64,000 nucleotides of DNA. Origin: UBA9732 sp031935845. GTDB lineage: Bacteria; Spirochaetota; Spirochaetia; Sphaerochaetales; Sphaerochaetaceae. The translations under genes were made by a program, and so were the position numbers. Shown here piece after piece: positions 42,089-51,246 of the stretch; position 1 is the first letter of the stretch, and each line of letters opens with the position of its first letter. The notes below the pieces were generated by a model. That model did no database searches. It was not told the DNA's origin and was given only the letters and a program-made list of their open reading frames with translations. The DNA is taken from assembly GCA_031935845.1 (NCBI GenBank), contig JAJBWA010000026.1, forward strand, positions 1 to 64,000, written 5' to 3'.

Positions 42089-43350
42089 TTCCTGGTCCTC
42101 CAGAGCAGGACAAGTCCTGCGGCAAACACAACCAGATTCGGCAGCCACATGAAGACAGCCGGATGAAGAGGACTCTGTATTGCCCTTACATGCATGTAAT
42201 AGATGAAGAACCAGTATCCGCAGGCCACGAACATGGAGAGCGCAAAGCCAAGAAGACGTCCGTTGCGGACCCTGAAGAACGATATCGGGAATGCTATGAA
42301 AACCAGGAACGTACACGCCAGGGACAGCGCTATCTTCTTCTGAAGCTCACTGCGGTAGTACTGGTAATAGAAACTGAATCCCTGTGCCTGACGTGCGGAA
42401 GCAAGGTCGGAAGCCTCTTCCAGTGCATTCCTGACATCTCCCCCTGTTCCCTGCTCCATTTCATACAGCAGCTCTCCCAGCTCCTGTGCATGATAGCTGA
42501 TGTTCGACAGCCTCTGTGCCTCTATGGATTCCTGCTCCGCCAGACGGTCTGCGGCCGCATCCATCAGCTGACGGATGGACATCTGTGAAGGCGTTATGTT
42601 AACGAAATCGGATGCCGTAGAACTGAGGTCAAGATAAAGCGACATCGACGACGCAGATGCAAGGGAATAGCTTTCCAGAGATGAGGAATCAGTGATCATG
42701 ATCTCGGGATTCTCGAGATCTATCCTGTACAGGAACCTGTCGATGTCTATAACCGTTATCCGCCCTTCTGAAGCGGAAATCACACGGCTGTCACGGCTGT
42801 TGGTGTCATCGAATATCACGACATCGTGGAGCACGTTCCCCTCCACGACTCCGTTGGAAATTATCCGTTTTCCGAACTTGGTGGAGCTGTAACTGTCGAG
42901 TTCCAGCGTAGGCACGCTCTGGAGTATCTTGGCATAAAGCTCCTTGTACAGCTCGGTGGTATAAGGAATCATCCGGTCGGCAATCATCAGCGTAGCAAAT
43001 GAGAAAACCATCGAGATCGCCAGGATCGGCATGAAGATGTTCCTGATGTGGACTCCGCTGGAACGCAGTGCGAGTATCTCGTTCTGTGAAGAGAGATTGC
43101 CTATGACCATGCTTGCGGATGCAAGTGATGAGAACGGCATTGTGTACATCAGGAACTGCGGGATTGAGAAGATCACCAGCATTATCACGTCCGTGACGTT
43201 GACGTTCTTCAGCAGTATCTTCTGGGCAAGAACAAGGATCTGGTTCACAAAGAAGATGAAGAAGAAGAACATGAAGGCCACGATGAAGGAAAAGATGTAC
43301 TCTCTCCCCACATATCTGTATAGCAGCCAGTAGTTTCCCCTTCTTCTCAT
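42085..43350 (-). CDS. lptF: Lipopolysaccharide export permease LptF-like (YjgP/YjgQ family)
   Basis: 421 residues with the same fold as LptG. There are three N-terminal helices (about 14-38, 50-75, 98-120) and a periplasmic domain (about 145-330) with an insertion of helical character around 255-310. Three C-terminal helices follow (about 335-355, 363-385, 393-415). The N-terminal YVGREYIFSFIVAF fits the family. Whether the cargo is true LPS cannot be told from the sequence. A TATAAT eight bases before the ATG and no ribosome site suggest a near-leaderless start. Confidence 0.86.
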   Translation of the reverse strand: MRRRGNYWLLYRYVGREYIFSFIVAFMFFFFIFFVNQILVLAQKILLKNVNVTDVIMLVIFSIPQFLMYTMPFSSLASASMVIGNLSSQNEILALRSSGVHIRNIFMPILAISMVFSFATLMIADRMIPYTTELYKELYAKILQSVPTLELDSYSSTKFGKRIISNGVVEGNVLHDVVIFDDTNSRDSRVISASEGRITVIDIDRFLYRIDLENPEIMITDSSSLESYSLASASSMSLYLDLSSTASDFVNITPSQMSIRQLMDAAADRLAEQESIEAQRLSNISYHAQELGELLYEMEQGTGGDVRNALEEASDLASARQAQGFSFYYQYYRSELQKKIALSLACTFLVFIAFPISFFRVRNGRLLGFALSMFVACGYWFFIYYMHVRAIQSPLHPAVFMWLPNLVVFAAGLVLLWRTRK

Positions 43351-43358
43351 AGAGCTTT

Positions 43359-43388
43359 ATTATAACACAACGACAGAAGGTAAGTCAG
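43359..43388 (-). promoter_or_regulatory. Promoter of lptF-lptG-tgt-nudix
   Basis: Minus-strand CTGACT (43388..43383), an 18 bp spacer and a perfect TATAAT (43364..43359). The ATG at 43350 is eight bases past the -10. It lies in the 46-base gap after dut. Confidence 0.5.
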
Positions 43389-43396
43389 TATCGTGG

Positions 43397-43843
43397 TCAG
43401 ACTCCCGTGGAGCCGAAACCACCCTCTCCCCTTGTGGTCTCCTCAAGAGATGTCACCACCTCAAAACCGGCGGTCTCATGTCTTGCAATGACCATCTGTG
43501 CTATGCGGTCGCCGTCCTTGATGACGAACGGAACGTCTGAGTGATTGATGAGAATCACCTTTACCTCGCCCCTGTAGTCCGAATCCACCGTACCCGGGGT
43601 ATTCAGGACGGTTATGCCGGCTTTGGCTGCAAGTCCGCTGCGCGGACGCACCTGGGCCTCATAACCCACAGGAAGCGCAATACGGAGGCCGGTAGGCACC
43701 AGAGCCCACTTGTGGGGCTCCAGCGTCATCGACTCTCCATTACCAAGACAGGCGCAGAGATCTGCGCCTGCCGCCTGGCCGGAGCTGTAGACAGGAAGTC
43801 TTGCTCCTTCATTCAACTGTATTTTGACAATACACTTATCCAT
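43397..43843 (-). CDS. dut: dUTP diphosphatase
   Basis: 148 residues, trimeric dUTPase type. The five motifs are present: AAGADLCA, RPRSGLAAK, GTVDSDYRGEV, GDRIAQMVIAR and the C-terminal GGFGSTG P-loop-like arm. It hydrolyses dUTP to dUMP, limiting uracil in DNA. Its ATG overlaps the pnp stop (TGATG) and it closes the nusA operon. Confidence 0.96.
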   Translation of the reverse strand: MDKCIVKIQLNEGARLPVYSSGQAAGADLCACLGNGESMTLEPHKWALVPTGLRIALPVGYEAQVRPRSGLAAKAGITVLNTPGTVDSDYRGEVKVILINHSDVPFVIKDGDRIAQMVIARHETAGFEVVTSLEETTRGEGGFGSTGV

Positions 43844-46083
43844 CAGTTCTCTTCGTGTCTGGGAGGTCTTGAATCCCTCTTCTCACCTTTGAAGGGCCTT
43901 GACGGTCTTCTGTCACGGTCACCGTGCCTGCTGTCCCTGCGGTCCGAACCCGGGCGTCTCTCGGGAGTCTTGGTCTCTCCGTCGGGATCGATTGCATCGA
44001 TGTATGAAAGGCTGAGCCTTCCGCCGGTGCGGTCCACTTCAATCAGCTTGACGGGAATGACCTGGCCGACAGAAAGGACATCGGAGACGTTCTCCACTCT
44101 TGTCCTTGCAAGCTTGGAGATGTGGCAGAGGCCTTCCTTTCCGGGCAGGATCTCGACGAATGCGCCGAAGTCCATGATCCTCTTGACCGTTCCGTTGTAG
44201 ATCTTGCCGACCTCAGGCTCCTCGATGATGGCCTTGACCATCTCAAGAGCAGCCTGTGCGCAGGCGGTGTTCTTTCCGTAGATGGTGACTGTTCCGTCAT
44301 CATCGATGTTGACCTCGGCACCTGTTGCCTGGGCAATGCCCTTGATGGTCTTTCCGCCGGTTCCGATGACTGCACCGATCTTGTCCTCATCGACCTTTGT
44401 GGTGAGGATCTTGGGAGCATACTGGTTGACCTCAGGTCTGGGACCTGCGAGTGTCTGCTCCATGATGCCCAGGATGTGGTAGCGGCCTTCCTTTGCCTGC
44501 TGCAGGGCCTTGCTCATGATTTCGGGCGTGACGCCGGCAATCTTGATGTCCATCTGGAAAGCGGTGATTCCGTCGCGTGTTCCGGCAACCTTGAAGTCCA
44601 TGTCACCAAGGTGATCCTCTTCTCCGAGGATATCGGAAAGGATCTGGTACCTGCTGTAATCGGCACCCTCGGTGATGAGGCCCATTGCAATACCTGCAAC
44701 CGGCTTGGAAATGGGAACTCCGGCATCCATCAGAGACAGACATCCGCCGCAGACCGAAGCCATTGAAGAAGAACCGTTTGACTCCATGATCTCGGAGACG
44801 ACTCTGACTGTGTACGGGAACTCATCCTTAGCCGGAACGACAGCCTGAAGGGCTCTCTGTGCAAGATGACCGTGTCCGATTTCTCTTCTGCCGGTTGTAA
44901 GACGGCCTGTCTCGCCGACTGAATACGGCGGGAAATTGTAGTGCAGCATGAAGTTGCTGTAGCACTTGTCTCCGTCGATGTCGTCGAACAGCTGCTCGTC
45001 CTGGACTGTTCCGAGAGTGGTGACTGCCAGAGACTGGGTCTCTCCTCTGGTGAACAGTGCGCTTCCGTGTGTCCTTGCCAGGACTCCGACCTCACATGTG
45101 ATGGGTCTGATCTGGGTGACGGTTCTTCCGTCGACACGCTTGCCGTCATTGAGAATGCTGGCCCTGAGGATCTCATATGCCAGATCGTCGAAGAGCTTTG
45201 AGATCTGCTCTCCGCCTTCATGCTCCACGATGAGTTCTGCGAACTTCTCCCTGGTCTCTGCCTCGGCAGCCTTGAGGGCAGCATGCCTTGAGAACTTGCT
45301 GTCTCCGAAACTAGCCTTCTCTACCAGCGGTCTTGCATACTCGCGGATGGGATCCAGCCATGAGAGATCTTCGGTGATCTCCAGGACGGGAAGCTTCTCC
45401 TTTCCTGCAAGCTCCCTGAGCTCGAGCTGTGCATCGCAGAGCTTGGTGATCACGGGCTGGGCAGCTGCAATGGCATCGAGCATGTTCTGCTCGGAAACCT
45501 CGTGGGCTCCGCCTTCGACCATCGTGATGCCCTCACGGGTTCCGGCCACGACGATGTCGAGATCGGACTCTTCGATCTGCTTGAATGTGGGGTTGATGAC
45601 ATATTCACCATCGACAAGAGCCACGCGGACACCGGCGATAGGTCCGTTGAACGGAATATCGGAGATGGTGACTGCGGCACTTGCCGCGTTGATTGCGATG
45701 ATATCAGGTGTGTTGATCTGGTCTGTGGAGATGACTGTGGGAACAATCTGGATCTCGCGGCTGAAGGCCTTGTCGAACAGAGGGCGCATCGGACGGTCGA
45801 TGAGACGGCTTACGAGGATCTCCTTGTCCTTCGGCTTGGCTTCTCTCTTGAGGAAGCCTCCGGGGATCTTTCCGGCGGCATAGTACTTCTCGTTGTACTC
45901 GACTGAGACCGGTACATAATCAAGCGGCTGGGACGGTGCATCCCCGCAGCAGACTGTGGCAACGACAGCAGAACCGGCATAATGTGCATAGACGGCTCCG
46001 TTTGCCTGCTTGGCGATCTTTCCTGTCTCGAATACGAGATAATCGTCACCAAGCTTTACTGAAACTTTCTTTACTTCTGACAT
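43843..46083 (-). CDS. pnp: Polyribonucleotide nucleotidyltransferase (PNPase)
   Basis: 746 residues. Two RNase PH domains (1-220 and 310-545, with an alpha-helical domain between) are followed by a KH domain (GTGGKTIKGIAQATG, about 566) and an S1 domain (about 625-690). A basic Arg/Asp-rich tail follows (RRPGSDRRDSRHGDRDRR). It degrades RNA phosphorolytically from the 3' end. The start is the ATG at 46083 with AAGGAAAG; the longer frame upstream has Lys/Glu low complexity only. A leader of about 160 nt with two hairpins separates it from rpsO. Confidence 0.96.
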   Translation of the reverse strand: MSEVKKVSVKLGDDYLVFETGKIAKQANGAVYAHYAGSAVVATVCCGDAPSQPLDYVPVSVEYNEKYYAAGKIPGGFLKREAKPKDKEILVSRLIDRPMRPLFDKAFSREIQIVPTVISTDQINTPDIIAINAASAAVTISDIPFNGPIAGVRVALVDGEYVINPTFKQIEESDLDIVVAGTREGITMVEGGAHEVSEQNMLDAIAAAQPVITKLCDAQLELRELAGKEKLPVLEITEDLSWLDPIREYARPLVEKASFGDSKFSRHAALKAAEAETREKFAELIVEHEGGEQISKLFDDLAYEILRASILNDGKRVDGRTVTQIRPITCEVGVLARTHGSALFTRGETQSLAVTTLGTVQDEQLFDDIDGDKCYSNFMLHYNFPPYSVGETGRLTTGRREIGHGHLAQRALQAVVPAKDEFPYTVRVVSEIMESNGSSSMASVCGGCLSLMDAGVPISKPVAGIAMGLITEGADYSRYQILSDILGEEDHLGDMDFKVAGTRDGITAFQMDIKIAGVTPEIMSKALQQAKEGRYHILGIMEQTLAGPRPEVNQYAPKILTTKVDEDKIGAVIGTGGKTIKGIAQATGAEVNIDDDGTVTIYGKNTACAQAALEMVKAIIEEPEVGKIYNGTVKRIMDFGAFVEILPGKEGLCHISKLARTRVENVSDVLSVGQVIPVKLIEVDRTGGRLSLSYIDAIDPDGETKTPERRPGSDRRDSRHGDRDRRPSRPFKGEKRDSRPPRHEEN

Positions 46084-46140
46084 TTTCTTTCCTTTTTCTT
46101 TCTTTTCTTCTTTTTTGTTCTTTGTTCCAACTTGTTCCGT

Positions 46141-46171
46141 CACAAAAAGTTGCATGCCGCAGCAACTTGTG
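46141..46171 (-). promoter_or_regulatory. Leader hairpin 2 upstream of pnp
   Basis: On the minus strand AAGTTGC pairs with GCAACTT (7 bp, loop of 8) and is followed by TTTG; CAC and GTG may extend the stem. It may be a weak terminator or a structural leader element. Confidence 0.5.
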
Positions 46172-46206
46172 GTGACCGGAATCCGGGAACAGTCTGCAAG
46201 ACATAC

Positions 46207-46234
46207 TCAAGGCTCCGTGTTACCGGAGCCTTGA
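46207..46234 (-). promoter_or_regulatory. Hairpin between rpsO and pnp (candidate RNase III site)
   Basis: TCAAGGCTCCG and CGGAGCCTTGA form a perfect 11 bp stem with a six-base loop. No T run follows on the minus strand, so it is not an obvious terminator. In E. coli the corresponding gap contains an RNase III-cut stem used for pnp autocontrol. Confidence 0.6.
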
Positions 46235-46243
46235 ATCTTTGTC

Positions 46244-46510
46244 TTACTTTCTCAGGCCGAGCTCAGCAATAAGCTTTCTGTAACGCTCGATATCAGTGTT
46301 CCTGAGGTACTTGAGAAGTCTCCTTCTCTGTCCGACCATCTTGAGGAGACCTCTGTTGGAGGCGTGATCCTTGGGATTGGCCTTGAAGTGACCCTGAAGA
46401 TCATTGATTCTTGCTGTGAGAAGTGCAATCTGAACCTCTGTTGCACCCGTGTTCTTTGCGTCACCGCCGAACTTTGCGATGAGCTCCTGCTTTGTTTCCT
46501 TGGTAACCAT
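46244..46510 (-). CDS. rpsO: Ribosomal protein S15
   Basis: 88 residues, typical. It has the helix GATEVQIALLTARINDLQGHFK, the DHASNRGLLKMVGQRRRLLKYL segment and a short basic tail. It binds 16S helix 22. It starts three bases after the ribF stop with AGGAGTG, and precedes pnp as in many bacteria. Confidence 0.97.
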   Translation of the reverse strand: MVTKETKQELIAKFGGDAKNTGATEVQIALLTARINDLQGHFKANPKDHASNRGLLKMVGQRRRLLKYLRNTDIERYRKLIAELGLRK

Positions 46511-46513
46511 CCG

Positions 46514-47323
46514 TTACACTCCTAGGAAGATAATCCCATCCGGCTTCATCCGCACAGGCAGCTCCAGAGCCAGATGGTCCTCTGAAACGAAGGCTTCGGT
46601 TTCCACCGATCTTCCCTCTGCTGTCGCTCTCACCTTGTACCTCCCTTCCTTGGGAAGGAGAAGTCCAAGAGTGCGGACGTCGATGAACAGGCGTTTCTGA
46701 CTCGCATCCCCGCAGTCATCATCCTCGATGAACGATGCACCCCTGAGGTCAAGACTGTACGCTCTGCCAAGCAACCTGGACACTTTGTCCAAATCACCTG
46801 TTAGGAGACACCCGCGTATCAGAGAGCTGCTTACCACCTCATCGTCCATGACGACGGGAGGAATCACCCTGAGATATGCGGATGAAGTATATTTGGACAA
46901 CAGCACTTTTATCTCAGACGGGCCTACGCTGGAAGCTCTGGCACCTGCTCTGAAGCTGTCCCCAACAACCATTGCCCGTACCTCATACGACGTACACAGG
47001 AGGGCAATGAACTCCTCACCCGTCAGTTTACTCATATCATCAGAAAAGTCAATCACACAGTGATAATTAATTCCTCTGTCCGACAACATTTCTTCAAACT
47101 GTCCGCTGCTCTGCATCGCTGCCGCCGAAGGCATTGATTCCTTGGCCATCTTGGGGTTGCGCGAGAACGTGACCGCCACGCTTTGCACAGACAGGTCCCG
47201 GGCCAGCTTCACCGTCTCATCGATTATGGCCTGATGCCCCAGGTGCATGCCGTCGAACACGCCGATGCAGATGACGCATGGAACATCCCTGAATGAAAAA
47301 TCGGCAAACTGCTTATGAATCAT
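46514..47323 (-). CDS. ribF: RibF-like FAD synthetase, kinase domain degenerate
   Basis: 269 residues. The N-terminal adenylyltransferase domain is intact: GVFDGMHLGHQAII (about 21-34) and SSSLIRGCLLTG (about 166). The part after 185 starts like a riboflavin kinase (LLGRAYSLDLRG) but lacks the G-F-P-T-A-N substrate motif and the downstream R-P-T region. It is about 40 residues shorter than bifunctional RibF. So it may make FAD from FMN, or act in another nucleotidyl transfer, without making FMN. It is located between truB and rpsO, a common ribF position. Confidence 0.82.
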   Translation of the reverse strand: MIHKQFADFSFRDVPCVICIGVFDGMHLGHQAIIDETVKLARDLSVQSVAVTFSRNPKMAKESMPSAAAMQSSGQFEEMLSDRGINYHCVIDFSDDMSKLTGEEFIALLCTSYEVRAMVVGDSFRAGARASSVGPSEIKVLLSKYTSSAYLRVIPPVVMDDEVVSSSLIRGCLLTGDLDKVSRLLGRAYSLDLRGASFIEDDDCGDASQKRLFIDVRTLGLLLPKEGRYKVRATAEGRSVETEAFVSEDHLALELPVRMKPDGIIFLGV

Positions 47324-48182
47324 GACGCACCTGGCAGATTATCCTGCCTTCCCCTACCGAATAGACACAGACGGGATTTCCTCCGTGCATCAGGACTGCA
47401 AGGCTGCAGCCGGACGGAATCCTTTCCCTCACCGAATTCTTCACATAGCCGTTGGAGGCCTTGAATGCCTCCGTATCGTCGACCTCCACGTTCATGCATC
47501 CGGGAAGCATCTCAAGAAACTGTCTGCCTTCATCCACTGACTCAAGCGCAGCCTGATTGTCATGACGCACGGCATCACGGACATCGAACGGGCCGATCTT
47601 TGTCCTGTAGAGGGATTTCACATATGCCGAAGAACGGCACATATGCCCGAGATCCCTTGCAAAAGCACGCACGTAAGTACCTTTGGAGACATCAAGACGC
47701 ACGGTAAGAAACGGCGCATCCCATGACAGCATCTCAATGGATTTCACGTCTATGAGACGCGGCTTGAGGTCTATGTCCCGGTCACCGCTGCGTGCCATCT
47801 GATAGCTGCGCTTTCCGTCCACATGTATTGCGCTGTAGACAGGCGGAACCTGATACTGGACTCCTTCAAGTCTTCTGAGCGCAGACATGACCACCTCTTC
47901 AGACGGCACGGGAGAGGCCTCTACAACCTCTCCCTCCGGATCAAGAGTATCTGTCATTTTACCGAATTCGATGACGGCCTCGTAGGTCTTGTCCAGACCC
48001 ATGAATGCCGGCACCAGATGTGTATAGCTGCCGCAGAGCACGATCATCAGCCCGTGCGCGAACTTATCAAGAGTCCCGCAGTGGCCGGTCTTCCTGTTTA
48101 CGGTACGTTTTATCCGTCCGAGACAGTCGAACGAGGTTATCCCCTCGCCCTTGTCCACAAGAATGATCGCGCTTCTGGCCAT
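47313..48182 (-). CDS. truB: tRNA pseudouridine-55 synthase
   Basis: 289 residues. The catalytic Asp lies in GHCGTLDKFAHGLM (about 35-48), a variant of GTLDPLATG. The Y-E-A block DKTYEAVIEFG, RSYQMARSG and the KGTYVRAFARDLG signature (about 175) follow. It makes pseudouridine 55 in the tRNA T loop. The ATG at 48182 follows the rbfA stop; an upstream GTG (48188) is an alternative. Confidence 0.93.
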   Translation of the reverse strand: MARSAIILVDKGEGITSFDCLGRIKRTVNRKTGHCGTLDKFAHGLMIVLCGSYTHLVPAFMGLDKTYEAVIEFGKMTDTLDPEGEVVEASPVPSEEVVMSALRRLEGVQYQVPPVYSAIHVDGKRSYQMARSGDRDIDLKPRLIDVKSIEMLSWDAPFLTVRLDVSKGTYVRAFARDLGHMCRSSAYVKSLYRTKIGPFDVRDAVRHDNQAALESVDEGRQFLEMLPGCMNVEVDDTEAFKASNGYVKNSVRERIPSGCSLAVLMHGGNPVCVYSVGEGRIICQVRHDS

Positions 48183-48184
48183 TC

Positions 48185-48529
48185 TCACTGCCTGATGCTC
48201 TCCAACAAGGCATCGATCCTTGCGGCGTCACGCTCGGTGGTGTCTGCCACGAAGTTGAGCTTGGGAGTGTTCTTGGTCTTGAGCACCCTGGCGATGCGGG
48301 CCTGGATGAAGCCCGCAGCGCTCTGAAGAGCCGTGACGGAGTTCTGAAGCTGTCTGTCCTCAAGGCATGATACGTAAAGCGTTGCGTAGGCATTGTCCTT
48401 TGACAGGGAAATGTCGTTCACGCTTGCAAAACGGCTCAGCTTGGGATTCTTGATCTCTCCGCTGACAATGAGGGTGTTCACCACCTCCATTATGCGGGCT
48501 TCGTTCCTGCTCTGGATGTAATCTGCCAT
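48185..48529 (-). CDS. rbfA: Ribosome-binding factor A
   Basis: 114 residues with the KH-like RbfA fold (ARIMEVVNTLIVSGEIK, then LYVSCLED and FIQARIARVL). It is needed for 16S 5' end processing, often at low temperature. It overlaps the infB stop, as usual in the nusA-infB-rbfA-truB order. Confidence 0.93.
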   Translation of the reverse strand: MADYIQSRNEARIMEVVNTLIVSGEIKNPKLSRFASVNDISLSKDNAYATLYVSCLEDRQLQNSVTALQSAAGFIQARIARVLKTKNTPKLNFVADTTERDAARIDALLESIRQ

Positions 48530-51225
48530 CAGATGTACTCTCCCGTATCCTCGAGCTTGCGGGCCTTCTCCTGGATCTCGACGAACTCAAACGTATCGCC
48601 TACCTGAAGGTCCTGGAAATCGGCAATGCCGATACCGCACTCGAATCCCATGGCCACCTCACGCACATCGTCCTTGAATCTCTTGAGAGACGTGATCTTG
48701 ACCAGCTCGTGGTTGATCTGGATGTTGTCCCTGATCACGCGGCAGAAATTGTTGCGCTTGACGCTTCCGCTGGTGACGTAACAACCTGCAACAAGACCGC
48801 CCTTAGGCACCTTGAAGACCTGTCTGACCTCTGCGATACCGACATCCACCTCGGTGCGCTCCGGGCTGAGCATGCCCTCCATGGCTGCTTTGACATCGTC
48901 CACGACATTGTAGATGATGTTGTACTTGCGGATTTCGATCTTCTCTGCATCCGCACGGGCCTGTGCCTTGGGTGTTGGCCTGACATTGAAGCCGATGACA
49001 AGAGCCGGATTCTCGGAAGCCGAGGCCAGGTTGATGTCGTCCTCGATGATGGCGCCAGCAGCGGCACGGATGACGCGCACGCGGATTTCAGGCGTGGAGA
49101 GCTTCTCCAAAGCGCTCTGTATGGCTTCTACAGAACCCTGCACATCACCCTTGATGATGATGTTGAGCTCCTGCACCTCGCCTTCCTGGATTGCTGCGTT
49201 GAGTGTCTCAAGCGTGACCTTCTTGAACTTGCTTGCCTGGTTCAGGCGCTCAAGCTCCTGTCTCTTGGTACCGATCTGACGGGCCTGCTTCTCGTTCTCA
49301 CAGACCTGGAACGGATCACCTGCAGACGGGACATCGGAAAGACCGATGACCTCAACAGGTGTGGAAGGACCGGCGCTCTGGATCTTCTTGCCCTTGTCGT
49401 CGTACATGGCCCTGACACGTCCCGGATAGATACCGGAAACATAGTAGTCGCCCTGCTTGAGTGTTCCTCTCTGGACAATCACGGAAGCCACGATACCGCG
49501 GCCCTGGTCTATCCTTGCCTCAAGGACCTTACCTTCTGCCCTGCAGTTGGGATTGGCCCTGAGGTCCATCATCTCAGCCTGAAGCAGGATGGTGTCCAGA
49601 AGGTCATCGATACCGATCTTCTGCAAAGCGGAAATCTCGCAGTACAGCGTCTGTCCGCCCCAGGCCTCGGGGATGAGACCCTTGTCGGAAAGCTGCTGCA
49701 TGACACGCTCCGGCTTTGCATCCGGAAGATCTATCTTGTTGATGGCAACAATGATGGGAACCTTGGCGGCGTTGGCATGGTCAATGGCCTCGAGTGTCTG
49801 GGGCATGACTCCGTCGTTTGCCGCGACAACAAGGACTACGATATCCGTCAGCTGGGCTCCGCGGGCACGCATCATGGTGAATGCGGCATGACCCGGGGTA
49901 TCCAGGAAGACGATGTCTCCCTTGTCGGGGATGTTGACCTTGTAGGCACCGATATGCTGCGTGATTCCGCCGAACTCGCCGGCGGTGACGTTTGCGGACC
50001 TGATGGCATCAAGGAGCTTGGTCTTACCGTGGTCGACGTGACCCATGACCGTGACGATGGGAGCTCTGGGAATCAGATCCTCCTCGGCATCCTCCTCACG
50101 GGCAATGACCGTCTCGTCGTACAGGTTGACCAGATGGACCGAACATCCGTACTCCTCGGCAATGATCGTTGCCGTGTCGCTGTCGATGCTCTCGTTCATG
50201 CTGACCATCATTCCCATGCCGAACAGCTTGGAAATGATCTCTGAAGCCTTTATGTTCATCTTCCTTGCAAGATCACTTACCGTGATGGAAGCAAGGATAT
50301 CTATTGACTTGGGTACTGCGGCGGAAGCATCCGAAGACTTCTTCTTGCCGTATGACTTGAGCTCGAGCTCGTCGTCGGTCCTTTCGTCCCTGCGGTCCTT
50401 GTCCTTGCCCTTGTTGTAGACCCTGCGGTTCTTTCCGTCCACGGGAAGAGCCTCGGCCGGAGCGGAGAAACCGCCCTTCTTCATCGGGCCCTTGGCACCG
50501 AAACCGGGCTTCTGACCGAATCCGGGTCTCTGACCGTCACGGTTGAAGCCGCCCTGGCGCTGGAAACCGCCCTGACGTCCGCCCTGCTGTGCAGAACGCG
50601 GAGTATAGCCCTGGAGTCCCTGACCGCGGTTGAAACCACCCTGTCCCGGAACACCCTGACCCTGGCGCTGGTATCCGCCCTGGCGGGTCTGGATCCTCTG
50701 TCCGTCGCGGCCGTAAGTCACGCCACCGACAGAACCTACGGGTCTTGAAGTGCCTGCAGGCCTTGATTCCGACTTGGGCATGATCGGCGGCAGGTTGTCA
50801 CCTGAGATGATGACGGGACCCATGTTGATGGTGCTCTGCGGAACGTTGGACTTCTTTATGACTTTCTTCTGTACCGGAGCTCCGCCGATGACCGGACGTC
50901 TGTATGTTTCCGATGCTGCACTGACAGGTGCGGCAGGAGCTGCAGGAGCTGAGGGAGCAGCGGCCGGAGCCGGAGCAGCCTGGACGTCAACAGCGGGGGC
51001 AGTCTCCCTTTCCTCGACCTGCGGTGCAGGTGTCTCGGGAGCCTTCTGCTCGACAGCCGGAGCCGGAGTCTGTGTCTTGACGACCACGACAGGCTTCTTC
51101 TTGATCACGACAACCTTCTTCTTCTCGGGCTGTGCGACCTCGGGTTTTGCCTGTACCGCGGCTGTCTGCTCAACGTTTCTGCTCTGTTTGATTAATGTAG
51201 CCTTTGGCTTGTTGTCTTCTGGCAT
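48529..51225 (-). CDS. infB: Translation initiation factor IF-2
   Basis: 898 residues. The N-terminal 260 residues are low complexity: a Lys/Val and Pro/Ala stretch, then repeated Gln-Gly-Gly, Arg and Phe units (about 165-240, an RGG-like region). An IF2_N module follows at about 310 (VSDLARKMNIKASEIISKL). The G domain has GHVDHGKTKLLDAIR (about 400), DTPGHAAF (about 446) and NKID (about 500). Domains II, III and IV follow. IF-2 delivers fMet-tRNA. The ATG at 51225 is preferred to the adjacent TTG at 51228. Confidence 0.96.
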   Translation of the reverse strand: MPEDNKPKATLIKQSRNVEQTAAVQAKPEVAQPEKKKVVVIKKKPVVVVKTQTPAPAVEQKAPETPAPQVEERETAPAVDVQAAPAPAAAPSAPAAPAAPVSAASETYRRPVIGGAPVQKKVIKKSNVPQSTINMGPVIISGDNLPPIMPKSESRPAGTSRPVGSVGGVTYGRDGQRIQTRQGGYQRQGQGVPGQGGFNRGQGLQGYTPRSAQQGGRQGGFQRQGGFNRDGQRPGFGQKPGFGAKGPMKKGGFSAPAEALPVDGKNRRVYNKGKDKDRRDERTDDELELKSYGKKKSSDASAAVPKSIDILASITVSDLARKMNIKASEIISKLFGMGMMVSMNESIDSDTATIIAEEYGCSVHLVNLYDETVIAREEDAEEDLIPRAPIVTVMGHVDHGKTKLLDAIRSANVTAGEFGGITQHIGAYKVNIPDKGDIVFLDTPGHAAFTMMRARGAQLTDIVVLVVAANDGVMPQTLEAIDHANAAKVPIIVAINKIDLPDAKPERVMQQLSDKGLIPEAWGGQTLYCEISALQKIGIDDLLDTILLQAEMMDLRANPNCRAEGKVLEARIDQGRGIVASVIVQRGTLKQGDYYVSGIYPGRVRAMYDDKGKKIQSAGPSTPVEVIGLSDVPSAGDPFQVCENEKQARQIGTKRQELERLNQASKFKKVTLETLNAAIQEGEVQELNIIIKGDVQGSVEAIQSALEKLSTPEIRVRVIRAAAGAIIEDDINLASASENPALVIGFNVRPTPKAQARADAEKIEIRKYNIIYNVVDDVKAAMEGMLSPERTEVDVGIAEVRQVFKVPKGGLVAGCYVTSGSVKRNNFCRVIRDNIQINHELVKITSLKRFKDDVREVAMGFECGIGIADFQDLQVGDTFEFVEIQEKARKLEDTGEYI

Positions 51226-51246
51226 CAAATAAACCTACTCCTCGTA

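Noticed and set aside
41198..42316. Longer starts for tgt and lptG within the upstream genes
   Set aside because: The extra residues are shadows of lptG and lptF; the internal ATGs have ribosome sites and give the usual family N-termini.
48709..50244. A 511-codon plus-strand frame opposite infB
   Set aside because: It lies wholly antisense to well-conserved IF-2 domains, has no ribosome site and shows no domain; it is a by-product of codon bias.
50520..50700. Gly/Gln/Arg codon repeats in infB as a mobile or tandem repeat
   Set aside because: In-frame low-complexity region typical of IF-2 N-termini.
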